Source: Ornithodoros turicata (lineage: Eukaryota > Arthropoda > Arachnida > Ixodida > Argasidae). Taken from it: DNA of 64,000 nucleotides. The stretch is taken from NCBI RefSeq assembly GCF_037126465.1, contig NC_088204.1, positions 21,024,804 through 21,088,803 on the forward strand, given 5' to 3'. The notes beneath the pieces were generated by a model that did not search any database, was not told the DNA's origin, and saw nothing but the letters and a program-made list of their open reading frames with translations. This document shows positions 44,111-56,900 of the stretch, in pieces. The stretch's first letter is position 1. Each line of letters starts with the position of its first letter. Position numbers and translations under genes: made by a program.

Positions 44111-45462
44111 CTCTCCGCCCCTCAACAACAACAACAACAACAAAAAAGCTTTTCTCAAGAAGCACGTTCGCAAAATATTTTGTCGTCTTTTCGTTCAAAT
44201 CCAGCATTATACATTAAATTCCAATTGTTCCCGAACGTTCTCGCGCCAGGCGCGTTGTTCCAAACTCTCGTTACTCTCGTGCATGAAAAATGAGTTGCAC
44301 GCTCGTGGTTGTTGACCCGGCATGCTTTGCGCGCTAAGTATAAGTGGGCCCCATTCTCCTTTGATGGAGCTCGCGTGGTGGGCACCGTTATAAAATATGT
44401 TCGCCTAAATTCTTCACTCGCACCGTTTGCTTCGCAGCATTTCCGCGGCTCCTACCCTTTGGTATGCAGTTACCGACACTGCTAGGAGAGGCAAAAGTGT
44501 AGGTCGGCTCGAAGGCGGTAAGAATGCTTTAATCCCACAGCGCCATTTCCCAAGTTTCTATTTATAATGCTTAAAGATGGTCCGTTCTTTATCGTATCCC
44601 CGCTGTTTTCGGACTTATCGAAGGCAGTGACGTTCAACGGTAACATTGAGTTCTTCCGTAGGTGGAGAAAGCCAGTCCGGATTAAATTTCATTTTCTGCG
44701 TTTCGCTGCCTAATAATATCGAAGTAGGAAAACAATATGGGATGTAACTCGATCGACCAAGGGGGGGATCCGCAGGAAAAACGACTATGGATGTTTACGT
44801 TCTATAGAGCATACTCTTGTACCACTCCGCAGATTATTGAGCCTTATTTTAGCTAAGCTCGTTTTAGAGGCTTCTTGTTACCGAGCCTCGTTATATGGAG
44901 CAAAACCTTTTATGGAAGATGGCGACCCGTTACGTTTTAGCGGAAATCGTTTTTGACAATGGCTTTTTTTTTTTTTTGCGAGGTAACTGGGGCTTTACGA
45001 TGGCCTCTGTGTCTTTCCCCAATTGAAGCTACCGGTTTGTGGTAAAAACCAGCAGATGGGGCCATCGATTCAGTCTTAACTGCGTAAGATTGATTGTTAC
45101 CTGTCTTGATTGTCTCTACGACTTTGGCCGCATAATATTTATATTAATACAAGTGCATCCAGTTGTAGAAAACAAAATACGTCGATTCACACTATCAATG
45201 AGATTTTCGGGATCAGTGGGACGGGTGCGGATTTTGGAGTAGAGATACAAGATAAGATACAAGACGCAAATTAAAGGAGATGACGTAGGGACTCAAGCGG
45301 TCTGCCTGCCTAGATTGGGCACGTTGCTCGGGGAAGGGATAAAAAGGGGTAGTTGGGAGAAAAGGAATCGCGCAGGCATTGTGATCCTAGAACTATATTA
45401 CACGAAATGTTCCGTAAGCTTCGTTTTTATAACAATTGCAAAACATCGTATATACGGATATA
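44111..45462. other. no gene recognised
   Basis: Ordinary non-repetitive sequence with short open frames only. Nothing supports a coding exon. Confidence 0.4.
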
Positions 45463-46288
45463 CAGGGTGTCCCAGAAAACGTGTCATTAAATTATAATTA
45501 AAAAGCTACACCACCTACAGTCATGCGGTCAACGGTATTTGTTCTTACTGGGTTTTTGCCTCACGTGAATGTCGTGTAACGTAAGTTTAATTATGTAAAT
45601 TTTTGCAAGCTTAAGTCGGAAATTTGCCTAGTAAAGGTCAATTTTACCCCACCAATGTGAAGAGCGTGTCTAATTTAATCAAATTAATGATAATTGACAG
45701 GGATATTCAGGAGCTATCCCATCGGAAAAAATAGCCGAACATCATGCTCTACGGAGGTCAGTTCGACGAAAGGAGGTTGGAAACCCAGCCCCCCTCGGCA
45801 TCGCAGAAAGAGATAACGCAGGCATGGCTTATCACGTCCGACTTTCGCTGGGATAATGCTTTCCCTCTCCCAATTTTAGGAACTGTTACTTTTTCTACTA
45901 TCACTCTGTGGGCTGGCTTCGGAACCTCCTTTCGTCGGACTGCGAGCGATTGCGCTCAGAAAGACATCGCGCGTTATGGTCCGGTGCTCCGAAAAGCATG
46001 ATATTCGGCGATTTTTTCCGATGGGATAGCTCGTGAATATCACTGTCAATTATCATGAATTTGAGTGAATTCGGCAAGCTCTTCATATTGGTGGGGTAAA
46101 AAAGTGACCTTCCCTTGGCAAATTTCTGAGTTCAGTTCGCAAATATTTGCATAATTAATCTTGGGATACATGAAATTAACTTTAAAAGGTGGCAAAAACC
46201 TAATGAGAACAAATGCCGTTGACCGCATGATTCTAGGTGGCGTAGTTTTTTTATTATAATTCAATGACACGTTTTCTGGGACACCCTG
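45463..46288. mobile_element. 826-bp CAGGGTGTCCC TIR element
   Basis: CAGGGTGTCCCAGAAAACGT and ACGTTTTCTGGGACACCCTG are perfect inverses flanked by TA on both sides. The arms stay complementary for roughly 350 bases (for example CCGAACATCATGCT against AGCATGATATTCGG), so the element is almost a full hairpin. No transposase. Probably a mariner-type MITE related to that at 25309. Confidence 0.85.
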
Positions 46289-47629
46289 TATATTACGTCG
46301 GATATAAGTCATATAACCAGAGATACCATGGCTAACCTCGTGAACATGCAGCACAGATTACCGTTCCGGGTACCAGTTCTAGTTTACTTAGTTTAATAAT
46401 TGCCTCAGTAAACCACGCCGCTGAACTGTAATCAGTAATTGTAATCGTCCACGCATTATAAACGAATAATCTCGTTCTTGTATATACAAAGTCTTATGCA
46501 TCTTACTATATTAGCTTTGGCTAATAGGGCATCGTTAGTATGGCAGTTCCAGTGCAATAAGTCATCAATAAATGGCGATCCCGAACGTACTTATGTATTT
46601 GAACTGAGCGAGAAGTACTTGGTCTACTTGATACTTGTATCGGAAAATATCTTTCCCATCACAGTTATCAAAATCATTGTTTTTATTCACATTTACACAC
46701 ATAACCATGCAGAACCGAACGGTGGTCGCTACACATGCTACTGGTCCGCCCATAGCCATGATACCAAAACCAGAACTGCAGTTCACTCGAACGGCGTTCT
46801 CTAAAACGTTGCTTTCAATCTCGAAAACGCAATTCGCTAAAGGGGGCTCGCTAAACGGTATAGGAAAATCCGCCTGTGCAGGCGACGGAATACTCTTAAT
46901 CCGATAAACTGCCCTTTTCTCACCGGCTGCGTGCATGGCGTCGAAATTCATTAATTGCGAATGACTCCGGCTGTCGCATACTTCGCCATTCATGTGCTGC
47001 GGTTGTTGTGAACGCCACTTCGTATTATGTAACACCTACAGAACATTTGGTGTCTCGAGGGTCAAGACCAGGGAAAGAGTCTCAGATGATATCCACAGTT
47101 TATTCATGCACCCTTCGCATCATTTGGTTATTGTGAACACCACGTCACTTTATGTGACATCACCAAGGCCCTCGCCGTCCCGTAGGTCATAACCACGGGA
47201 ATAGCCTCGAATGATACACAATTTATTCCTCTTCCCCAATTCTAACACTTCTTGCTTCTACTATACGTGAAGCAAGTTACAATCAAATAAATTCTTCCTG
47301 AGTGATGACAGTCGAGGCTTCTTATTGTGAGATGTTCCTCATTCGACTGCAACTTGGTCCTACTGACAAACCCTCATGAAAGTTGGACACGTCTTCGTCC
47401 GTCATGTCTCGATAGCGTGCAATTCAAAAATATCGTTTGCATTCCAAAAGCCAAATAATTCCTCAATCCGCAACAGAACGGTACGTTTCTCATGTTTATT
47501 GCTTGCACCAGCATTATTACCACCAGCACCAGCTGTGCATTATTTTTCAATTTGAACGTTTTGTATTTTTGTAAAAGAACGCAACTGCACACAAAACCGA
47601 AACTTACTATCCTTTTGGACCCCGCCCAG
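46289..47629. other. no gene recognised; degenerate direct repeat
   Basis: At about 46990-47225 two imperfect tandem copies of about 120 bases read GAACNCCACNTC then a run to CACAGTTTATTC or CACAATTTATTC. Otherwise nothing is recognised. An upstream exon of the gene starting at 47630 should exist, either here or further left, and must end one base into a codon, but I could not identify it. Confidence 0.4.
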
Positions 47630-47915
47630 AAATTAACAACAACCCCGTGTCAGACACGCCTCGCTTCAAGCCCTGGCAGAAGATTTTACCGCTACCCCAC
47701 CACGACAACGAAACAAATGGTCGTTCCGACGACGACTCATCGACCCCGACGCTAGACGTGACGCCCGAGGCCCAACAGACGGCGTCGGGGCATCATACGC
47801 CCAACACGGCCACGTCCTCCAGCACGCCAGTGGACGGCGAAGGCGTCACGTCGTCCAGTGACCACAGCGTCACGACGGACCCGGATGACGTACTCTGGGT
47901 CTCGTGGGCTTCCAG
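47630..47915 (+). CDS. GNAT-type gene, exon A (first found)
   Basis: Acceptor CCCCGCCCAG, then an open frame through INNNPVSDTPRFKPWQKI, a long low-complexity stretch rich in Asp, Ser, Thr and Pro, and DDVLWVSWAS before donor GTAAGT. It enters needing one base and leaves two bases into an Arg codon. The composition suggests a disordered linker. It is not the first coding exon unless an in-frame alternative start exists. Confidence 0.7.
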
Positions 47916-50900
47916 GTAAGTCATCTGTACCCGTGTGCGACCTAAGAACGACATGAAATGTAGTCCCTTGAGCCCGACGGAGTTACTCCGCCCCTCGAAG
48001 CCAGAGCCGTTTATCGGGAGAGTTTGGCCATTGGGAGGAGCCTATCGCGTACAAAATCGTGTCATATTGACGTCAGACTACGATCGGCGCAAAGGCCAGT
48101 TCCAACAGCGCCAAGATAGAGAAAGCCTGCTTACTCGTCGACGTGACGTAACAGCTAAGAGTCAGCCAATCAGGATCGTGTTTTCAACGGCGGTAGCCAA
48201 TCACGAACGTGCTTTCAGCGGTCGTAGCCATGGAGGCGAACCACCGTCGTCTGCGAGTAGTGACTGAACGTCTCCGCGTACTAAACGGGAAATATTTAAA
48301 ATAAAATGGTCCCATATCTTCCTCAAGACTGATTTTCGGGAAATTGTGTTGCACTTTTTGTCTACAGATTCAGGTCTACAGTTCCAAGTTAGCTGCAATC
48401 ATTTGCGAGTTCTTGAATTCGCAGAACGTCGAATCGCAGTAGCAGGCGAATTCTGACTTTATATGTCCACGTAGCGTAAGGAGCCCTTCTGTATCTAGAT
48501 GGCGTTGCCAGTGTGCTGCCATTTTGGGGCAGAGTACCGCCATGAAATTCTTCCGGGCCACATGGAGACTTGGCTTTCATTACGGTCAGTGGGCGTAGAG
48601 ACGACGGGTCTGGCATCACGGCGAGTCCCAATCTCCCGGCGGCTAAAAGACTGGCGAAACTCTCTATGAGAATAATGCTGTAGCACCACCAGGTGTCGCC
48701 TGTAGGGAGTTTATAGTTTCGGTGTCGATACAATACTTGTCGCGACGTAAAGTGATGCGGCCAGCCATAGCAGCCAATAGGAAGGAGCGTAAGGCGGGGC
48801 TCGAACGTGCTGCTTTTCGGTTGACAAAGACTATTGAGACGTTCAAGTATAGCAGTCTTCGGGAAAAAAAAAAAAAAATCCAGACAGCGGCAGGCAGGTT
48901 ATATTTCAATCTTTCATGTTCTTGGGTACATTGAGACTCGTGTTGTGTTCGTTCGTCTGTGTTCAGCCTCAAAACTGTTTATTTTCCTATTGAGACGTGT
49001 TGAGGTGCTGTGCCTGTAAATGGTGCTTCACTGCAACATAGGTCATGGTGTGGTGAAGCGTAACTTACAGGCGTTCCGCTTCATGTTATCGGGTCGATAG
49101 ATTTGCTCTTTTTTTATGCCATGTGAGCGCCGCGAAGCAACGGTGACTATGATAGGTTTGTGACATACTGGCTGCATCTACAGGTTTAGTCTATACTGTA
49201 CGGCGAACATTACACATTTCGATCGCATCGTAAAAGTAGAAGACTCCATTTATCTCGACACGAACTTTTTTTTACAATTTTATTACTTAGAAAGAGTATA
49301 GTTAAAATACATGGAAAATTGGGCTGGAGGAACATTGCAGACTTATAGCCAATTGTCTCCAGTTTTATTGGAATCTTTTGCAAGCGTTATGGTCATGTAG
49401 AAAAAAAAGTAATATCTCACCCCAGGCAATTTCAATGCAATGGCCTATCACACAAACTTCGCCATTTTTTTCTTGTGTCTGCTTCCCGTTTACATCACCA
49501 TACACAAGTGGCGCTGCCTACAACAATGCGGCATGCTGACATTATGCGCTAATCCTCTTCTTCTGTATGTTCCGTCTGCTGTGTGTGGTGAAATGAAAAT
49601 GAAGTGCACACAGGGGAAAATGGCAGGGCTGTTGGGTGAAGTAGGCAATAGAAAATGCATGGGGTGTGGCATTGTTAAATTTTTAATTTTTTTCTCTACA
49701 CTACCATAACGCTTGGGAAAAAAATCCAATAAACCTTCAGACAAATGGCTAGCGGTCTGCAAATTTTTGGGTGGGATAAACGCAGTGTTCGATTTTTACG
49801 GTGCGATCGAAATGTGTAATGTTTGCTAGATTAACTCTGCAGAAGGATTTCGCCGCGGTGACAAAAGTCAATCAGACGAACCAACAACGCTGATGTGAGC
49901 AGTGAACCTGCGATGAATTCCAAGTTTTACAGCCATCAAAACTCGGGAGCTGACATCAATGCAGGTGTCTCCGCCAATGAGACAGCGAGAGAGAGGTCAC
50001 GTGCTCAAGGCCTCCAGTAGGAATGGGTTGTAGCTCTGGCTTCCCGGACTAGAGACGCGAGGCCCTGAAAAAAAAAAGAAGACTACTACTGAGATACTAG
50101 AGCAGAAAGAAGGGTTTTTGCTTGTTTATTCATCGGAAAAATTGCCCAAAGTTTCTAATTCCGATTTTTTTTATTAGCGCCGCGAAGCAACTGTGGCTAT
50201 GAGCGGCGTACAGATGTGGACAGCACAGCAGGAAGGAGTGGGGGACAGGGGGGTTAGTATGCGTCCTGGGCCGACGTCAGGGGGAACTGCATGTGCCGAC
50301 ACTCGTCTGGAAAGACAATTCCGAAAATAAAATAAAAAGGTAGAAAGTTCTCACCAAATATCATGCATGAACGAAGTCAAAGCTGCCTGTTTAGTCGTTC
50401 TATGCAACTGTTGCACTTGTTCTTTTAACACGAGTTGGTCTGTTGAACTTGTACCCAATAAAAGGTATTCCGCTTTTTATTTCTATGCGGAACGATCGTA
50501 CTCTTACGAATATCAGTCACTGAAAGATAGAAAGTTAGTGTGCTTCCAGTTTACTTTTTCTTTTCTCTTTTTTTTTTCTTTTGTCATATCTCTCGAGAGA
50601 GAAAATCCACGAAAACCGTTCTTCCATTTAAGCAAGTCAAAATTTTCGGAAATTTTGCATCTCCACGTAACAAACTTCGTGTGTCTGTTAGTTCTAGTCA
50701 AGCCTGGCGCTAGTGGTTACATTGGCCCATATTTTGTATTTGCGCGCTAAACAAATAAAAGATATCTTTACAATTTATGTTACACTATGATTTGTGTTCT
50801 GGTGTTCGCTAATATCGATCTAAGTCGCGCCGGAACGAAAATTTCGTTTTTTCGCGGTTTTTCTTTTCTCGAAATTTCTTTCAGCACTTCAAATTTTCCT

Positions 50901-53900
50901 GAAATTTTGTATCGCTGCCGCCCCGTGAATGCTTATAATGCGTACGTGTGTTCAGGGATTTATATCACGCAAAGTACGACACCTAGAAAAGTAATTACTT
51001 TTTTCTGGGTACTTTGGCGTGTACTACAATGCGCTTACCGTGTAATGAGCCACATTTATCAAAGTATCACAACCCCATACGAGAACATCCAAGGGCCACT
51101 CTTCCCGACTTTGCCCCCGAATGAGGAGGAGCGCCCATTAACGCGAGAACTCAAAAAAAAAAAAAAAAGAAGAGAGACAGAGAGAGAGAGAGCCCTTCGT
51201 AATAACCTCACGCTGCAACGAAAAATTGATTTTCTAATGAGAAGGGTTGAACCTACTCTTTATAGCGTGTCATTAAGCCTGATCGATCAGCACACGTGTT
51301 GAAGCTCGGAGAATAGAATAGGCAAGAAAGTATACATGCATACCCATATAAAAAAGATGAGCTCATTCTCGTACGCCGTATGCCAACGCCAACGCAGTGT
51401 AAAATAGCCCTACTGCACGGCATGTATTAAAAATTATTTTAAACCTAACACAGTCGAGACCGCTGAAATTTACGAAGGTTACTGGCGACAGCTACTGCAC
51501 CTTGACATTTATCTTTTAGAGCCGGGAGGCGCGCTACGCTAATTTCCTTTCTTGTTTTCGTCGCGAATTGAATTTTCTTTTTCAGCTTTTCATTGTAACT
51601 CAAAGATTTTTAAGACAAAGAACACCTCATCAGGTGCAGCACTCTTCCAGAACGACAAGAACTCGAACAGTTACATGTGCTACCTGCGCACATTGGAAGG
51701 CTAAACCGTACAGCTCATCAGCACTCAGTATCTCTCTGGGTTCATTTATTTATGCATCTTTCTCTTTTAATGTAGTCTCCCTCCATGTACTTCTGCTTAT
51801 GGCAAAACAGCAAGCAGTAGAGCGACGTAAAAAATGTTGCTTGACGACTAGCGGAATTCCGAGCAGCCTTCGCTCGCTATGCGCTTGGTCAATATTCAGT
51901 GAACTGTTATGTTGATTCGTATAGTCCTTTCCTTTCTTATGCCATTTTCCAGACGGCACCGAATGCATACGAAAGACAGTGTGGACGACGACGGCATGGA
52001 GGAACGCATTCCAGAAGAGAACGCCAGTGGCCACGATGCTGGCAGCATCTGCTCTTCCACGTCTGCTACGCAAAATCAAGACAACGCGACGGGCGCAGAT
52101 CCCTTCTCGGACGTATTTAGTGAGGATTCAGATCCAGATTCTGAAAGGTACGCAGCAGACTTGCGGAGACGCAAGAAAAAAAAAAAAAGAAGAAGAAGAA
52201 GATACGCGTACAGAGTGTTTCACCTAACCAGCTACAAAACTCTATTAAAGGGGCTCCAAAGTGCAAATTTTTGTCCTTGTGGAATGAAAGATGCCGTTAC
52301 CTTGAGAACAATACAAAAGGTACGAGATTCATCCGTTGCGTCTTTCATGATTTATGCTGGAAAGAAACCGCAATGTATGTGTGTTCCCTCTCCTTCTTAA
52401 GAAGGCCGACAATGCGGAACGGGCTCCCATTGGTCCCCTCAAACGATTTGGCCAATAACTGCCGGCGATCGCTTGAGGAGACCAATCAGAGGCCGCTCCG
52501 CATTATCACGCTTCTTCAGATGGGGAGAGGGAATGTAAATTGCGATTTTCTTTCCCTCATAAATCACGAAGGACGCAACGGATGAATCCCGTTCCTTTTG
52601 TATTGCTGTCAAAGTAACGGAATCTTTCATTCTGCGCTGATAAATTTTCTCATTATGATGGCCCCTGTAAGAAACCTACCTTGCTGAAGACTATAAAACG
52701 ATGAAAACCAACGAAAACAAAAATCAATGAAAAGCAGCGGAAAAAATAGCGAGAAAATCTGCGCGGAATGAAATATTCCGTTACCCTGACAGCAATACAA
52801 AAGGAACGGGATTAATCCGTTGCGAAAATCGGAATTTACACTTTCCCTCTCCCTCTCAAGAAGCGCGCGCATGCCGTGATTGAACAAATCGTTTGAGTAG
52901 ACCAATGAGAGCCCATTCCGCATTGTCGGCCTTCTTGAGAAGGGGAGGGAACACACATACAGTTCACTTTTTGCCACGTACTACAGGTATAATTTTATCG
53001 AAGTTTACTTAAGACAAATTCTATTTTTTTGCATTAAACTTTGAAGTGTGCTGCCAATGTAATGTTTTCTTGCCAGAACCGGGAAACGCACTGAAGGTTT
53101 ACCCAAATGCACCACAGAATACGCTATCTAGTGTAACGTCAGCAGCTGAAAAAAAAAAAAAAAGAAGAAGACGTGCGAAAAGAAGTATAGTTTGGGGAGC
53201 GCATTCGCTGAGCCACGCTGTCTTCCGTCATGAAGCAACGTGAGAACAGCTATGGACCAGCCCCTTCAGCTTCTACTGACTGTGGCAGCAAGGTTACAAC
53301 GCCACAGTTATCTGAAACAACAGCGAGAAGGCGACAGGGAGAAGCGACAGGAACAAGAAGAGACAAAAACCAACGTTCTCTTCCGCCACTTCTTGGAACT
53401 GCAATCGCGCATCTCAAGTAATTTTTCGCACAACAACAACAACAGCAACTTTATTTTGAGATGATGAAGATAGTGAGGTGATGATTCCCAGTTTCCATCA
53501 ATTTTACGGTTTCCAGTTCAGGGTATTTTTTACTTTTAGGGTACTTTGACAACTTTCAGAGTTCACTTCGAGAAATTAAATTTCTTTGTGTGACGATGAA
53601 ACACCCGAATCATCAGCATCGTGAAAATAAAGTTGTTAAATGTAATAAAACTTCGGTAAAATTACTAGTACATGACAAAAGCTTCCTATGAATAAATACA
53701 ACCACAGCCCCCGTCAATTTTCAGACAAGTGGATTTTTAATAGACTTTTGTGACACGTTATGTGTACATGTTTAAGAAAGTCAACAACGTCATCTGGTTG
53801 AAGCTAATATAAGCTCGCTATCTGCTGGGAATCCGATATATAGTGCGATATCAGTGCAGATACTGGATAATTATTACGGATTTCATCGCTGTACAGGACT

Positions 53901-56900
53901 CAGATCGACTCGCGTTATTCATATAAGTAACAGTTGAAGGCGAATATGGGACAATTTAGTGCATCAGCTTTGGCGAAGTAAATGTCACAAAATTTAAAGT
54001 AAGTGCAAGCAGGGCCCTTGGTGCAAGTATAACGCTCTGTGGGAATGAACGTTAGAACACGCGTGTATAACGTGTAACTAACAGTCACTATCAAACTGTT
54101 GCGATGACTATATAACAAACGTGTACGAGCGAACGATATCCGAACAATGAGAACGTCGGAAAATAGCTGGACTTCCTTTGAAGGAGCCGCCACTAGAAGT
54201 CAAGTTCGCGCACGGGCTTCACTGCACGGGGCATAGAAAATAATACTATACAGCAGTTCGCTATACAGGGGGTCGCTATAAGCGGTTTCCAGTGTATTGC
54301 ATTTTTGGCTCGAAAATAACGTCGGCATGGCTGATGTATATAATGAGGCATTTCCTGCAGTGACATGGAAGAAGAGGAAGACGCCGAAGACATGTTCACA
54401 AAAGGCCTGGAAGGATTCCTGCGAGCAGTAGCCAGCCGGAAGAGAGAACGTGTCAGGGCTGCGTCAAACTGGTGCCTCGCATCCAGACACGCGGGTCCCG
54501 AGCACCGCCTCTTAGCGTGTGCCACCTTCACAAAAAATTACAGGTACTTAAGGCACAGCATTCAGGCTGTGATCAGGAAGCTAATGTTTGCTTGCAAAAG
54601 AGTAGTAATGCACGTTACTTTCAATGAAGGCACGTACAAGATACCTCAACAGAGTATTTAAAAACACTGAGTATATCTGACAGTGAGAAAGTGTTTGAAG
54701 TGGGATGCAGTGTACTCTCCAAGCATCTATTTGTAGATTTTATTTTGCTAGAAGTAGTACATTCCTTGAATTACCGAGTCTCTCTGCTTCACTTCTCTCC
54801 GACATGAGCGGTATAATTTATGGTCAGCACTATAAATAATCGAATCCATATAATTTGAAATTCCCGCACAGAGAAGCGTTTGTGCGACGTCAGTGTGACG
54901 ACTGTAACGACACGAGGGCGTGGAAGAGAAAGTTGGGTAAAACTGCTCCATAAGGGGGGGGGGGGGATTTATTTGCAGGAAAAAGGGAAAAAAAAGACGA
55001 AGGGGGAAAAGTCTTCGCTCTTTTCAAGGCAACATTCCTACGTACTGTTGATGATCCAACATCTTAGCACGGAGTTAAAGGTACTGTAAAGCAGCACCGA
55101 TCAAATGTCATTTAGTGTGGCTTTTCGATAGTACAAGGCACCAGGACAAAAACTGTGCAAGTTTCATTCCAATCGACGGTGCAGTTAATTAGAAAATTAC
55201 AATTAAAGATTACGGGCAACACTGTACTAGGTATTCGAAATGAATCCGTACTTCTGACACATACGGCGGCAACCACATTGCATGCGTATAACACTGGGCC
55301 CGACATAACAATCCACCACAATCCACCATAAAATCCGCCCCTGCAATCCACACAACGATCCACATCTGAGGATAAACGGATAAGCGAACTGAAATGAAAT
55401 GCTGAGCCGTTGAAAAAAAATGTGTCAGACGTTCAAGAAGCCAGACAGCGTCGGGACCTGTTTGTTCATAGAGGTTCACAGAGAGAGTTTGTTCGTTCGA
55501 AAGAGGCCGCGAACAAAAGGAGCGCGCAGACGCAGCAGAGCACTGCAGCAGAGAAGTAGGGAGAGCCCCCATCGAACAGCGGCCAGCACTGGGTTACTTC
55601 GCAAAAACAGGGGTTAACAGGTTAAACTGTTAACAGGGATTTCAGAATGCATAGATAAACAGGAAAACTAATAATATGGTTACTAAAATAACGAAGCTCC
55701 GATGTCATAGTGTGTAATACCAATTTTCAGTGTTGCCCGCTGTACAGGGGGTTGTTTGACACCAGGCGTCGCACCGCTCCGCTACGCCGCATCTTTCATG
55801 GCAAATTAAAAAAAATTATAGCGCGTTGTCGGTCATATGGTTCCGCTTATGGTATTTAGAAGCAACAAAGTCTCTAGTCACATCACCGGCATATCATGCT
55901 TGTCTACTGCTTTACAGTACCTTTAAGATCTCTCTGTTTTTTTTTTTTCTATCTCGCTCTTATTTTTTGGCTCGGAAAGTTAGGATCCCTGCAGGGTATA
56001 TGCTACACTTCACTAAGCGTATATACTTCGTTTCAATGCGCTTGAAATAGACGTTAAATATTGTTATTTGCATTGATGTAAACCTGCGTTCCAAGGCTTA
56101 CAGCAAAGGGAATATCAGACGCGTATAGAAAACCGGTACCGTGAGAGGGGTCATGTGTTCTCGACTACCCATTGGAATGGACGTAGCCCTCGCTTTCCCT
56201 TACTGAGATAAGGCCTCGACAAAAAAGAAAAAAAAAAGGCACGAAAGTGGTTTAAAAAAAACTTGCCTGCCAAGCCTGACGGTTTAGTCGTTCTGGACTC
56301 CATTGACATGAGTTGGTCTGATGTAATTTATAAGCTAGACAAAATAAAACATACCCCGTTTTTTTTTGTTGTTTTTTTTAATTTATATGGTGAACGATAG
56401 TACCGTTACGAATATTAGTCCCTGAACAATCCAAAGCTATTTTACCTCCAGATTCTTTTTTATTCTTCCTCGAGAGAAAATCTGAAAAAGTCATTCTTCC
56501 ATTTCAGTATGTCAAAATTACCGGGAATTTTGCATCTCCACGTAACTACTTTACGGGTTTGCTAGTTCTAGTCAGGCACAAATGGTTACGTTCATTTAAC
56601 GAGCTAGACTCCCGCCCCCTCTCTCTCTCTCACAAAATTGCTTGGTCTCTGGCCACATCCAGCACACCAACGCTCTGCCCTCAAGGCTCCCTTCACCTTT
56701 CTGGACACCACAGGACTTCGAACCTGATTGTGATGGGGCACATGATTGCATTTCCCCGCATCACCACCAGCAATGGGGTAGAGTGTCGCCCCCGGTGATG
56801 AAACTCCCCAGACATCGTCTTGTAATAAAGTTGTTGTTGTTCATTCATTTAAAGTGACAGTCCGGTCGAAAACATAGGTGTGGGAAACACCGCCTTATGA

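Larger units (their letters stand above)
47916..51952. other. intron A-B of the GNAT-type gene
   Basis: Apart from the CCAAT-bearing repeat (48125-48475) and the TIR element at 49183-49836, no coding exon with compatible phase was noticed. The segment 50360-51300 has T-rich open frames without motifs and a duplicated-looking theme (TTTTCTCGAAATTTCTTTCAG-like words), with a relative near 56280-56580. Confidence 0.45.

Noticed and set aside
52147..52400. Lys/Arg-rich continuation of exon B
   Set aside because: Reads through the donor GTACGC into a poly-A tract and a palindromic repeat.
53082..53243. Exon starting at CTTGCCAG with EPGNALKVYPNAPQ
   Set aside because: In the phase needed after exon B it meets a stop (CTATCTAG), and in the open phase it cannot join either neighbour; the Lys run is a poly-A tract.
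53240..53464. Coiled-coil reading of exon C (LQRHSYLKQQREGD)
   Set aside because: It leaves the exon in a phase that does not join exon D, whereas the chosen frame joins both sides. It stays a possibility if another exon intervenes.
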